A stretch of 64,000 nucleotides of DNA from contig NZ_JACJOO010000071.1 of assembly GCF_014695575.1 (NCBI RefSeq), forward strand, positions 62,001-126,000, given 5' to 3'. Within the stretch, counting starts at the first letter, position 1, and each line of letters opens with the position of its first letter. The position numbers and the translations under genes were made by a program. The notes below the pieces were generated by a model. That model saw nothing but the letters and a program-made list of their open reading frames with translations, did not search any database and had not been told where the DNA came from. The DNA comes from Leptolyngbya sp. FACHB-8 (lineage in GTDB: Bacteria > Cyanobacteriota > Cyanobacteriia > Elainellales > Elainellaceae). Below are positions 17,867 through 25,708 of this stretch, piece by piece.

Positions 17867-18808
17867 TTACACTTGTTGTGTTTGAATTGCAGCCGCCACT
17901 TGTTGCGAAATAAAGGGAAGTAACGTGTCGTTAGCACTATGCTCGCGACCTTCCGTGAAGACCACCAGCAGGTAGGGGTGCCCTTCAGGAAGTTCGATAT
18001 AAGCGGCATCGTGGCGAACGCGGCTCATCCATCCGGCTTTTGACCAGAGGCGAGCATTCGGGGGTAAGCCACCGCCCAGAAAACCGACCACCTGATTTTC
18101 AGGATCGGCAGCTAGAGCGGCTGGGTCCAGGCTGCGGTGAAGGTGTTGCATCATGGCCTGCGATCGCCCCGACGATACCGCGACTCCACCCACGACAGCA
18201 TGTAACAATCGGGCGGTTGCCTCAGTGGTTAACCAATTGCGATTCTCCATTTCTGGCCCATAAAAGGCTCGCTCTCGCCCATAGGGGCCTTCGCTCCAGG
18301 TTTTCTGGTTTACATTAATGGTTTCAAATTCGGGCCAACCGAGGGATTGGTAGTAGCGATTGACGATATTGCGTTGGGTCTGCCAGGTTTCGAAGGGGCC
18401 GGGGCTGAGCTCGGGGCCGCTGGTAGTGCCAGTGAGGGTATCGAGAACCAGGCTGGTGGCGTCGTTGCTGGAGTCTACAATCATGTCGCGTACGGCTCGA
18501 TCCAGCTCAGCAGAAGGGGAAATCATATTATTTTCTAGCCACTCGTGAACGGCGACCAGATAGAACAATTTGACGACGCTAGCCGGATAAATACGCTCCA
18601 CTCCCCGGTAGCTATAGCCACGCACCGGGTACTTCCAGAACTCTTCAGGAGTGAGGGCTCCGCCAGTATTAACGGGGTAGGGTGGGTCATACACCAGCCA
18701 GGTGAGGGCAATCTGATTGCGGGCAAGTTTGGGAAACTGAGCCCAGGTTGTTTCGAGAATGCGATCGCCTACCTGTGTCAATGTGTCATCACGATGAAAA
18801 AATGGCAT
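17867..18808 (-). CDS. Class A beta-lactamase-like serine hydrolase
   Basis: Contains the penicillin-recognising motifs: SxxK as PASVVKLF near residue 80, SND-like SSNDATS near 115, and KAG (in place of KTG) as LWSKAGWMSRV near 265. Found widely in cyanobacteria; whether it hydrolyses beta-lactams or acts on peptidoglycan or esters is unknown. There is no convincing signal peptide, which is odd for a cell-wall enzyme. ATG 18808 (MPFFHRDD) is preferred. It is divergently arranged with the NlpC/P60 gene with only 23 bases between start codons. Confidence 0.82.
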   Translation of the reverse strand: MPFFHRDDTLTQVGDRILETTWAQFPKLARNQIALTWLVYDPPYPVNTGGALTPEEFWKYPVRGYSYRGVERIYPASVVKLFYLVAVHEWLENNMISPSAELDRAVRDMIVDSSNDATSLVLDTLTGTTSGPELSPGPFETWQTQRNIVNRYYQSLGWPEFETINVNQKTWSEGPYGRERAFYGPEMENRNWLTTEATARLLHAVVGGVAVSSGRSQAMMQHLHRSLDPAALAADPENQVVGFLGGGLPPNARLWSKAGWMSRVRHDAAYIELPEGHPYLLVVFTEGREHSANDTLLPFISQQVAAAIQTQQV

Positions 18809-18831
18809 AACGTCTCCCAAACAATTCCCCT

Positions 18832-19542
18832 ATGCTTTCCCTCGCCCAGGTTCAAGCCCAACTCAGTAGCTCAACCCCTGCACAATACCGCTGTCTCGAA
18901 AATCTCAATCTTTACGATGGGCCGACTTTAGAGCGGCTGGCAACCCAGGCGGTAGCAGGTCGCCAATTGCGGATCGTAGCGCAACCGGAGGACGGAAATC
19001 CTGTTTTGACGGTAGAACTGTGCGAAGACGATTATCCCGGTTGGATCGCGGTAGAGGATCTGGATTTGCTAGAGGCAGCGGAGGCGTCCTATCAGGCGAT
19101 CGCCCTCCCCTTTGAAGAAATTCAGCGACGATTGCCCCAGGTGATTGCCTTCACCCAGGTGGCCATGACCCAACCCAACCATTATCTGTGGGGTGGCACC
19201 GTTGGCCCAAATTATGACTGTTCAGGTTTAATGCAAACAGCCTTTGCCTCAGTGGGCATCTGGTTACCGCGCGATGCCTATCAGCAAGAGGCATTCTTGC
19301 AGGCGATCGCCTTTGAAGATCTGCAACCCGGCGATCTGGTCTTCTTCGGTCGCCCGGATCGCTGTACCCACGTCGGGCTCTACCTTGGCGATGGCCGCTA
19401 TATTCATAGCTCGGGCAAGGATCAGGGGCGCAATGGCATTGGTGTAGATGTGCTATCGGAGTCAGGGGATACCGTTAGTCAAGCCTATTTCCGCCAATAC
19501 CGTGGAGCCGGGCGTGTTGTCGCCTGTTATGGATGCGCTTGA
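18832..19542 (+). CDS. NlpC/P60 gamma-D-glutamyl-diamino acid endopeptidase with SH3b domain
   Basis: A 236-residue cell-wall peptide hydrolase closely resembling the structurally known Nostoc/Anabaena family. An N-terminal bacterial SH3 domain (about 1-85) is followed by the NlpC/P60 catalytic domain with Cys in YDCSGLMQTAF, His in CTHVGLYLGDG and a third polar residue in YIHSSGK. It cleaves between D-Glu and the diamino acid of muropeptides, usually for recycling. No signal peptide, consistent with cytosolic recycling of imported peptides. Shares a tiny divergent promoter region with the serine hydrolase. Confidence 0.93.
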   Translation: MLSLAQVQAQLSSSTPAQYRCLENLNLYDGPTLERLATQAVAGRQLRIVAQPEDGNPVLTVELCEDDYPGWIAVEDLDLLEAAEASYQAIALPFEEIQRRLPQVIAFTQVAMTQPNHYLWGGTVGPNYDCSGLMQTAFASVGIWLPRDAYQQEAFLQAIAFEDLQPGDLVFFGRPDRCTHVGLYLGDGRYIHSSGKDQGRNGIGVDVLSESGDTVSQAYFRQYRGAGRVVACYGCA

Positions 19543-19562
19543 TCTGATGACTTCAGTTGTTG

Positions 19563-19607
19563 AAGGTGCATGATCTGTAGCGCTATGCGCTGCAAGTCAT
19601 GCACCTT
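19563..19607 (+). terminator. Terminator-like hairpin after the NlpC gene
   Basis: Arms AAGGTGCATGA / TCATGCACCTT with inner TAGCGC...GCGCTG pairing, followed by TTTTA, about 20 bases beyond the stop codon. Confidence 0.7.
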
Positions 19608-19656
19608 TTATGCTCGGTCCTTCTTGCGGGGGTAGCGTTACGGACGTTGAGATGAA

Positions 19657-20379
19657 TTAGTCGGTGCGATCGCGACGTTTTCGATACTGCCAGGTCTCGG
19701 GGTCGTAATCCGTCAGGGAGGCGTAAGCAATGGGTGGAGTTGTGTCGAGGTTCAGGAGGCGTTGCTGGTATTCCTTCAGGTAATTACTACGGTCTGTATC
19801 ATCGGCGCGGCTTACCCCGTAAGCGATGAAGGGGGGCAGTACGTCGAACCCAACGAAGTGAAGAATGCCGTGGTTAATGGGGTAAAGAACTTGATGAATA
19901 TCCCCGTGCAAGCCGGTAGGGCTATAAATGCTCGGCCCACCTCCCGTCGTGACAGAAACCATAGCCCGTTTGCCCTGAAAGTGGCCGTTATCATACCATC
20001 GACCTCCTCCGTACACGGCTCCCATAGCAAACACCCGATCCACCCAGCCCTTCAGAATGGCAGGCATGGAGAACCACCAGAGAGGAAATTGAAAGATGAG
20101 CACATCGCACCACTCCAACTTCTCTAACTCAGCTGTAATGTCGGCTGCGAAGGTGCCTGTTTCGTGGGCGTACTGCTCTTCGACCTGTTGCTTCAAATAG
20201 TCGGGATTTTTCACAGAGGTGAAGTTTCGCCGATCGGATACCGGATCAAATTTCATCGCATACAGGTCGGATACTTGAACTGTATGGCCCGCCTCCGTTA
20301 AAACATCCTGAGCAATGCGCGTAAGGGCTGAGTTGAAGCTGCGCGGTTCGTGATGAGCATGGACGATAAACACCTTCAT
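19657..20379 (-). CDS. NAD(P)H:quinone oxidoreductase, flavodoxin fold (NQO1/KefF-like)
   Basis: A flavin-dependent reductase of about 240 residues. The N-terminus MKVFIVHAHHEPRSFNSAL is the FMN/FAD phosphate-binding region; LIFQFPLWWFSMPAILKGWVDRVFAMG and TTGGG are characteristic of the NQO1 branch. It probably carries out two-electron reduction of quinones, protecting against semiquinone radicals. ATG 20379 is chosen; an upstream codon adds 10 unrelated residues. Confidence 0.87.
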   Translation of the reverse strand: MKVFIVHAHHEPRSFNSALTRIAQDVLTEAGHTVQVSDLYAMKFDPVSDRRNFTSVKNPDYLKQQVEEQYAHETGTFAADITAELEKLEWCDVLIFQFPLWWFSMPAILKGWVDRVFAMGAVYGGGRWYDNGHFQGKRAMVSVTTGGGPSIYSPTGLHGDIHQVLYPINHGILHFVGFDVLPPFIAYGVSRADDTDRSNYLKEYQQRLLNLDTTPPIAYASLTDYDPETWQYRKRRDRTD

Positions 20380-20649
20380 AGATAGCACTCTCGGGTGATT
20401 CGGAAACAATGACCTTGATGATACCTTTTAGTCAAAGCATTCGTTTCTTGAACGTAGGCTTCTATAGGCACGTTGATACCTGAAATCCCAGGTTTAATCA
20501 GGGAAAGAATGTGTCGAATTCAGGGGCGATCGCCCTCCCCCAAATGATTTCGAATTTGATTTCCTGCGGGAACTCCTTCACCTCCGATTCGTCCTTTTAA
20601 CTATCATTACACTGGGCCAATCCCTCATCTGTGTCCCTGGAGAAATGTT

Positions 20650-21216
20650 ATGAAATCTCATCGCTTGTTTGGTCTGTGCGTACTTTGTCTTTCATTGGCG
20701 GCGCCTGTCGCAGCAGCGGAGGTTTCGCCTAAAGCTCCCACCATCACTTCAGATGGCCCCGCTGCTGTCAGCTCTGACCTCAGCAAGGACGAGTGGGATG
20801 ATTGGGACGAAGGCTTTGATGACGATTGGGTTGATCGGCGTGACCAGAATAGCAATCGCGATCGTGACCGTGACCGTGACCGCGATCGTTACGACGATGA
20901 TGACTTCTACAATGGAGTCGATGATCGCCAAGACCGCGATCGCGATGATGTTTATGACGATTACGGCAATGATTTAGATGATCGCTATCGGCGTGATAAT
21001 GATGATCGATACGATCGCGATCGGGATCGCTACGATGATGACGATCGGGATTCACGAATTCGTGTCTGCCGAAATGGTATTTGTCGTTATGAAGATCGAG
21101 ACGATTATTACAACAATAATCGGTCGGACGATCGCAACTATGAGTATCGCCTGGGAGACGATAACGACAGCGATAGTGCTTTACCCCTCATTCTCCAAAT
21201 TCTGCAACAGCTCTAA
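20650..21216 (+). CDS. Exported Asp/Arg-repeat protein
   Basis: A 188-residue protein with a clear signal peptide (about residues 1-23, cleavage near VAAAEV) followed by a low-complexity stretch of alternating Asp and Arg (RDRDRDRDRDRYDDDD and relatives), then a short motif CRNGICRYE with two cysteines and a hydrophobic C-terminus ALPLILQILQQL. The Asp-Arg repeats are coded by GATCGC/CGTGAC-type units that overlap the HIP1 octamer. The D/R polyampholyte could bind calcium or cell-surface polymers, but this is speculation. Function unknown. Confidence 0.72.
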   Translation: MKSHRLFGLCVLCLSLAAPVAAAEVSPKAPTITSDGPAAVSSDLSKDEWDDWDEGFDDDWVDRRDQNSNRDRDRDRDRDRYDDDDFYNGVDDRQDRDRDDVYDDYGNDLDDRYRRDNDDRYDRDRDRYDDDDRDSRIRVCRNGICRYEDRDDYYNNNRSDDRNYEYRLGDDNDSDSALPLILQILQQL

Positions 21217-21233
21217 CCGGTCTGCATAATCTG

Positions 21234-21294
21234 TAAACCCGAATAAACATAGTGCGCAGTACAAAGTACTGCGCACTATGTTTATTCGGGTTTA
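21234..21294. repeat. 61-bp palindromic hairpin
   Basis: Perfect arms starting TAAACCCGAATAAACATAGT with a 3-base centre between GTAC repeats, 17 bases after the Asp/Arg-protein stop codon. Confidence 0.88.
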
Positions 21295-21330
21295 TGAGTG
21301 AGAGGAGGGCGATCGCCCTCCTCTCACTCA
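21295..21330. repeat. 36-bp loopless palindrome centred on HIP1
   Basis: Perfect palindrome whose half-site is TGAGTGAGAGGAGGGCGA; the centre is GCGATCGC. It abuts the previous hairpin with no gap. Confidence 0.88.
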
Positions 21331-21373
21331 TACGACACGGAAGACTTGCGTCAGTCCTGTTTCATCAGATTAG

Positions 21374-22345
21374 CTACGAGGAGAATTGTGTTGTTAAAGC
21401 TTTGATCTGTTCTCGCAGTTTCGTGATTTCTTCGCTATTTCCTTTTTCGTCGCCCATCTTTTTCAACTGTAATTTTTTTTGCGCTAATTCAGCGGCTAGC
21501 TGAAAAAGTTGACGACGTTGTTTTCTCTTGATGCCCAATTTTGCAAGGTGCTTTGAACGGTGCTTGCATAAGCCCTCGTAGCAGATATCTGAGAACGTTC
21601 CAGGTACTTCATCTTGCAGGTAAACCGTAAGGCGACGGCGATCGTTATAACCTGCGATAAACCAGAGAATGAGCATGAAGAAAGCCAGCATTCCATAGTT
21701 CAATAGCGTGATTAAAAATATAGAGCCATCCGCCTCCACGAACGTTAAAGAGCCATTGTGTACCAGATGGCCAAACATGGCCGCGAGTAATCCACTTGTG
21801 ATTACAAAGATCTTGTAGAAGGGGTTTCGAGAATAGCGGGCTAAGCCAAAGCCAATCCCTGTTAAGGCTGTCCAAAAACCATGTAATCCTCCAAATACAA
21901 CAGTTCTGAGAATCAGGAGAGTAAACCACTCTTCCCAGCTTTCTGTGGAGCTTAGATACAAAATATTTTCAATGTAGGCAAAGCCAAATCCTGCCATACC
22001 GCCGTAGACAATCCCATCAACCCACCCGTCAAACTCTTTGCGAAACAGAAAGTAGATAATGGCAACGGCCATTCCTTTCAAGATTTCTTCTGTGACGGGG
22101 GCAGCGATCGCCCCAGAAATCAACTCGCTTTCTAAGGAATCGGCTCCTAGCAGGGCCTCGACAGGTAGCCCCAGAATAACTTGCAGAATAATCGCGACAA
22201 TCACAGCAGGGACAGCTCCCCAGAAAAACGCCCCCAGAAGATAGGGCATTGGTTCTTTTTCGAAGCGATCAATACTGCGAATTAGCCGGGTGTAGAAATA
22301 TGCAGGGATGGCTAGAACAATGGTAGAGGTGATGAATACGTCCAT
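21374..22345 (-). CDS. PrsW family intramembrane metalloprotease
   Basis: A multi-span membrane protein of about 323 residues. The PrsW motifs are present: EEILKG (EExxK) in APVTEEILKGMAVAI, a histidine in FGGLHGFWTALTG, and HLVHN in MFGHLVHNGS. In Bacillus PrsW cleaves an anti-sigma factor; in cyanobacteria the target is unknown. ATG 22345 (MDVFITSTIVLAIPAYFYTR) gives the typical start; the longer frame up to 22546 would read through the hairpin at 22489-22535. The tail has a charged helical segment, possibly coiled coil. Confidence 0.88.
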   Translation of the reverse strand: MDVFITSTIVLAIPAYFYTRLIRSIDRFEKEPMPYLLGAFFWGAVPAVIVAIILQVILGLPVEALLGADSLESELISGAIAAPVTEEILKGMAVAIIYFLFRKEFDGWVDGIVYGGMAGFGFAYIENILYLSSTESWEEWFTLLILRTVVFGGLHGFWTALTGIGFGLARYSRNPFYKIFVITSGLLAAMFGHLVHNGSLTFVEADGSIFLITLLNYGMLAFFMLILWFIAGYNDRRRLTVYLQDEVPGTFSDICYEGLCKHRSKHLAKLGIKRKQRRQLFQLAAELAQKKLQLKKMGDEKGNSEEITKLREQIKALTTQFSS

Positions 22346-22488
22346 CGGGGAAGTTAAACAAGAGCTTGTTCTTATAGGTATCCCTAAAAGTACGCTCTTA
22401 GAAAGGATGGTGAGCAGATCGTTGTACTTTTTAATACGACCTGATGGGGATACTACCAGGGTCTGTTTCAAAGGCCATTTTTGGATGC

Positions 22489-22535
22489 GAAGTCCCCTTT
22501 CTGTTGTTGCTTCACGGCAACAGAAAGGGGACTTC
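22489..22535. repeat. Hairpin upstream of prsW
   Basis: Arms GAAGTCCCCTTTCTGTTG / CAACAGAAAGGGGACTTC, about 145 bases upstream of the PrsW start, an unusual position because most hairpins here lie at gene 3' ends. Confidence 0.82.
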
Positions 22536-22665
22536 AGGCGTTTCATGTCTCTGATGGCTTATGGCACTTTGACGAAGGAATATACGTCTACTGAGTGTAG
22601 CGGCCCCGATGACCGCCACTCTTTGCATGAGTGCTTGTATACCGTTCAAGGAGATGCTTTAGACG

Positions 22666-22833
22666 ATGACCCTGGAATACTTCTCTCAACGTGCCTTAAA
22701 TTTGCTGTGTATGGGTGTGCTACACCGGGAACGCCTGCTGAAGGTTTATCGCACTCTCAAAGCTTACGAAGCAGGTGCCGTAAGTGCCAGGGAAATGGAA
22801 GCAACCCTCGACTGCTATGAACCCATGGGCTGA
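22666..22833 (+). CDS. Possible small protein of 55 residues
   Basis: An ATG-to-TGA frame encoding MTLEYFSQRALNLLCMGVLH followed by a charged helical second half ending ATLDCYEPMG. The composition (mixed Leu, Arg, Glu, Ala) looks like a real helical protein, unlike the surrounding shadow frames, and AAGGAG lies 12 bases upstream of the ATG. An in-frame stop directly upstream fixes the start. No family recognised; could be a gene remnant. Confidence 0.45.
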   Translation: MTLEYFSQRALNLLCMGVLHRERLLKVYRTLKAYEAGAVSAREMEATLDCYEPMG

Positions 22834-22883
22834 ACGCTAGAAACCGGTGACCAGGCCCAGGATGTATTTTAATCGTTGGAAAG

Positions 22884-22922
22884 GTTAGTTTTTCGTGCGC
22901 TTAGCGCACGAAAAAACTCAAC
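22884..22922. repeat. Hairpin of the TTTTTCGTGCGC group
   Basis: Arms GTTAGTTTTTCGTGCGC / GCGCACGAAAAAACTCAAC with loop TTA. The core TTTTTCGTGCGC...GCGCACGAAAAA recurs at 36914, 43714, 58069, 63433 and, modified, 42494. Confidence 0.82.
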
Positions 22923-22933
22923 CGCAACGTGCA

Positions 22934-23038
22934 TACAGCGCTTTGCGCTTGAATCAGCCACGGTTGTTTTTGTGGGAGCCGCGCTCCGCGTGGCTCCCAC
23001 AAAAACAACCGGATTTTAAGCGTTTGAAAAGCGCTGTA
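22934..23038 (-). repeat. 105-bp hairpin element (TACAGCGC ends), copy 1
   Basis: Termini TACAGCGCTTT and AAAGCGCTGTA; inner stem-loop 22961-23011 with GTGGGAGCC / GGCTCCCAC. It is in the opposite orientation to the copy at 54338-54442, which has exactly the same length, and to a partly degenerate copy ending at 46455. Confidence 0.9.
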
Positions 23039-23072
23039 TAGACTTGAGAAGTTTCGTGATTCGGGTTAATCT

Positions 23073-23300
23073 TCAGGGTGTCAAGAAGCCTAAATGTGGC
23101 CCTGATTTAGCATGCAAGCTTTCCCGAGATCCTTGTAATCTCAACTGGCCCTGCTCCAACAGCACAATCCAATCTGCTCGGCTGATGACCCTCGGACGAT
23201 GACTAATCAAAATCGTCGTCTTACCCTGCCGATGAGCCAGCAACAATTTCGGTGACTCGCTGGATCGCCGTTTTTGCCCGTTCGGTTGAGCATCAACTAG
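23073..23300 (-). pseudogene. Remnant of an ABC transporter ATPase domain
   Basis: The last about 75 codons of an ABC ATPase: a D-loop-like SLVDAQ, then LLAHRQGKTTILISHRPRVI with the H-loop histidine in ISHRP, then ADWIVLLEQGQLRLQGS. It resembles the end of bacteriocin/HlyB-type exporters. Walker A, the signature and Walker B are absent. The homology stops exactly where the 55-bp palindrome at 23301-23355 begins, and no start codon for it exists within the homologous part. It is therefore a 5'-truncated gene fragment. Confidence 0.75.
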
Positions 23301-23355
23301 TGAGATACGAGAGATGGATGTGGGACGTTGTTCCACATCCATCTCTCGTATCTCA
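23301..23355. repeat. 55-bp hairpin at the ABC-remnant breakpoint
   Basis: Arms start TGAGATACGAGAGATGGATG and are almost perfectly complementary, loop near GGACGTTGTTCC. It marks the junction where the ABC ATPase homology ends and lies 22 bases from the glcD stop codon. Confidence 0.87.
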
Positions 23356-23377
23356 TCAGAGCGGCAAGGGTTATACG

Positions 23378-24847
23378 TTAGAACCGCTCTAGGCTAGGAA
23401 ATGATTTTTGGGCTTCGGCGCGGCCTGCTTCACCACAGGTGCGAGGAGTGGGGAAAATTTTGTCTGGGTTTGCAATGCGTTTGGGGTCAAACACATCGCG
23501 TACCCACAACATGGTTTCCATATCCGTTTCGCTAAATAGCTCAGGCATATAGCAGCGTTTGTCTGCACCAATGCCGTGCTCGCCAGAGATGGTACCGCCC
23601 ATTTTGACGCAAAGCTTGAGGATTTCACCGCCTAACTCTTCTACCTTTTCCAACTCACCGGGAATGGCGTTGTTGTAGAGAATTAACGGGTGCAAGTTAC
23701 CGTCACCTGCGTGGAATACGTTGGCAACCCGATAACCGTGTTTCTGGCTCAGATTTTCAATCTCCTGCAACATCTCCGGCAGCTTGGTACGGGGTACTAC
23801 GCCATCTTGCACGTAGTAGTCGGGGCTAATTTTACCAACGGCTGCAAAGGCAGCTTTACGGCCTTTCCAGAGATTAAGCCGCTCGGCGGGGTCCGTGGCA
23901 GTTTGAATGCTGCGGGCCCCGTTCCTGCAGCAGATTTCTTCCACTTTTTGTGTATTTGCTTCAACTTCGACCTCCAGGCCATCCAATTCCACCAGCAAGA
24001 TAGCGGTAGCATCTCGGGGGTAGCAGTTAGTGGCAACCACATCTTCCACAGCATTGATGCTGAAGTTGTCCATGATCTCCATGCCACCGGGAATGATACC
24101 TGCGCTGATGATGTCGGAGACAGTTTGCCCTGCGGCTTCAACGCTAGTAAAGTCGGCCAGAAGCACTTTGATTACATCGGGAACTTTGACAATTCGCAGG
24201 GTGATTTCGGTAGCAATGCCAAGGGTTCCTTCGGAGCCGACGAAAACCCCTGTCAGGTCATATCCAGGCATTTCAGGGACTCTGCCGCCAACTTCTACAA
24301 TAGAGCCGTCAGGGGTGACCAGTTTTAGCCCCAAAATGTGGTTCGTCGTGACGCCATATTTCAAACAATGAACCCCACCGGAGTTCTCGGCAACGTTGCC
24401 CCCTACGGAACAGATGATTTGGCTGGAAGGATCGGGGGCATAGAAGAACCCGGCTCCGCTGACAGCCTGGGTTACCCAGTTATTAATCACACCAGGTTGT
24501 ACGACGACCCGTTGATTTTCCAGATCCACCTCCAAAATCTGGCTCATCATAGAGGTGACGATGAGTACCGAGTTTTTTAGAGGCAATGCACCGCCAGAGA
24601 GCCCTGTTCCAGAACCGCGAGCGACGAAGGGGATATTATGGCGATCGCACACCTTCACCGCCCACGCTACTTCCTCTGTCGTGCGAGGCAAGACCACAAT
24701 AGCCGGACGCTGCTTATAACTGGTGAGCCCGTCGCACTCGTAGACCAGTAATTCTTCCTTGCGGCGAATGACGTTTTGGGGAGCAATGACTGCCTCCAAT
24801 TCTTGAATAATGGGTTGCCAACTCCGCCCAGTCTGTACGGCTACCAT
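23378..24847 (-). CDS. glcD: Glycolate dehydrogenase subunit GlcD (FAD-linked oxidase)
   Basis: Oxidises glycolate to glyoxylate in photorespiration, passing electrons to quinone rather than oxygen. The N-terminal FAD-binding PCMH domain is seen in RGSGTGLSGGALPLKNSVLI (about residues 75-95) and the C-terminal FAD-oxidase domain ends with GTISGEHGIGADKRCYM. About 489 residues, normal length. ATG 24847 (MVAVQTGRSWQ) is used; the frame also opens with TTG six codons earlier. The last line of the gene can pair with downstream AGAGCGG to make a weak terminator. Confidence 0.94.
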   Translation of the reverse strand: MVAVQTGRSWQPIIQELEAVIAPQNVIRRKEELLVYECDGLTSYKQRPAIVVLPRTTEEVAWAVKVCDRHNIPFVARGSGTGLSGGALPLKNSVLIVTSMMSQILEVDLENQRVVVQPGVINNWVTQAVSGAGFFYAPDPSSQIICSVGGNVAENSGGVHCLKYGVTTNHILGLKLVTPDGSIVEVGGRVPEMPGYDLTGVFVGSEGTLGIATEITLRIVKVPDVIKVLLADFTSVEAAGQTVSDIISAGIIPGGMEIMDNFSINAVEDVVATNCYPRDATAILLVELDGLEVEVEANTQKVEEICCRNGARSIQTATDPAERLNLWKGRKAAFAAVGKISPDYYVQDGVVPRTKLPEMLQEIENLSQKHGYRVANVFHAGDGNLHPLILYNNAIPGELEKVEELGGEILKLCVKMGGTISGEHGIGADKRCYMPELFSETDMETMLWVRDVFDPKRIANPDKIFPTPRTCGEAGRAEAQKSFPSLERF

Positions 24848-24944
24848 GCTTAGGCCCTGCAACAAAATCTGTCTATCGCTTTAAAGTATAGGGATATTCC
24901 TTCGAAGATTGCGAGTTTCCAAAAGCCGAGGTGGCGTGGGTTCG

Positions 24945-25688
24945 TCAGTGCACAAGCGCTGCCGGGTCCGGATGATCGGCCAGGCGACCATCCTCCATGT
25001 AGATGATGCGATCGGCAATATCTAGAATGCGGTTGTCATGGGTGACGAGCAGGATGGTGCATTGCTGCTCTTTTGCCAGCTTTTGCATGAGGCTGACCAC
25101 TTCGCGGCCTGATTTCTTGTCGAGGGCGGCAGTGGGTTCGTCAGCCAGGATGATGCGGGGCTGACTGACCAGGGCACGGGCGATCGCCACCCGTTGCTTC
25201 TGTCCCCCCGATAGGCTTTCCGCATAGTAATCAATCCGTTGTTCTAAGCCAACGGCTTTGAGAATATCTGTGGCGATCGCATCGATATCCTGATCGAGAT
25301 ATTTCTCGTGTAATTCCAATGACATCCGCACATTCTGCTTTGCGGTCAAAAAGGTCATTAAATTGTGTGCCTGGAAGATGTAACCGATTTGTTTGCGCAA
25401 TTGCAAAAGCTGTTGCTTTGTAGCTCCACAAATTTCCTGACCCAGAATCGTCAGACTGCCTTCCTGAGCCGATCGCAACCCTCCCATCAGGGTCAGCAAT
25501 GTCGTTTTACCCGAACCGGATGGCCCAGTCATGATGATAATTTCCCCAGCATGAATGTCGAGGTTGATGTCGAATAGAGCTTGCTTGCGGAGATCGCCTT
25601 GCCCAAAGTAGTGATTGAGATTGCGGGCAGAAATGACGGGGGCGATCGCGTTTTCGAGGGGGTGGGACTGGGTGGTGAGGGTTTGCAT
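24945..25688 (-). CDS. devA: DevA family ABC exporter ATP-binding protein
   Basis: ATPase of a DevBCA-type tripartite exporter. Walker A is GPSGSGKTT near residue 55, the signature LSGGQKQR near 150, Walker B RIILADEPTAALD directly after, and the H-loop in LLVTHD. ATG 25688 (MQTLTTQSHPLEN) is chosen over the frame opening at 25775, which would overlap devC. Partners devC and devB lie upstream on the same strand. In heterocyst formers DevBCA exports glycolipids through TolC; here substrate is unknown. Confidence 0.93.
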   Translation of the reverse strand: MQTLTTQSHPLENAIAPVISARNLNHYFGQGDLRKQALFDINLDIHAGEIIIMTGPSGSGKTTLLTLMGGLRSAQEGSLTILGQEICGATKQQLLQLRKQIGYIFQAHNLMTFLTAKQNVRMSLELHEKYLDQDIDAIATDILKAVGLEQRIDYYAESLSGGQKQRVAIARALVSQPRIILADEPTAALDKKSGREVVSLMQKLAKEQQCTILLVTHDNRILDIADRIIYMEDGRLADHPDPAALVH

Positions 25689-25708
25689 AAATGGATGCGT
25701 TGGATGCG

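Noticed and set aside
22308-22820. 170-codon open frame on the plus strand
   Set aside because: It is the antisense of the prsW start and runs through a hairpin; composition is not protein-like.
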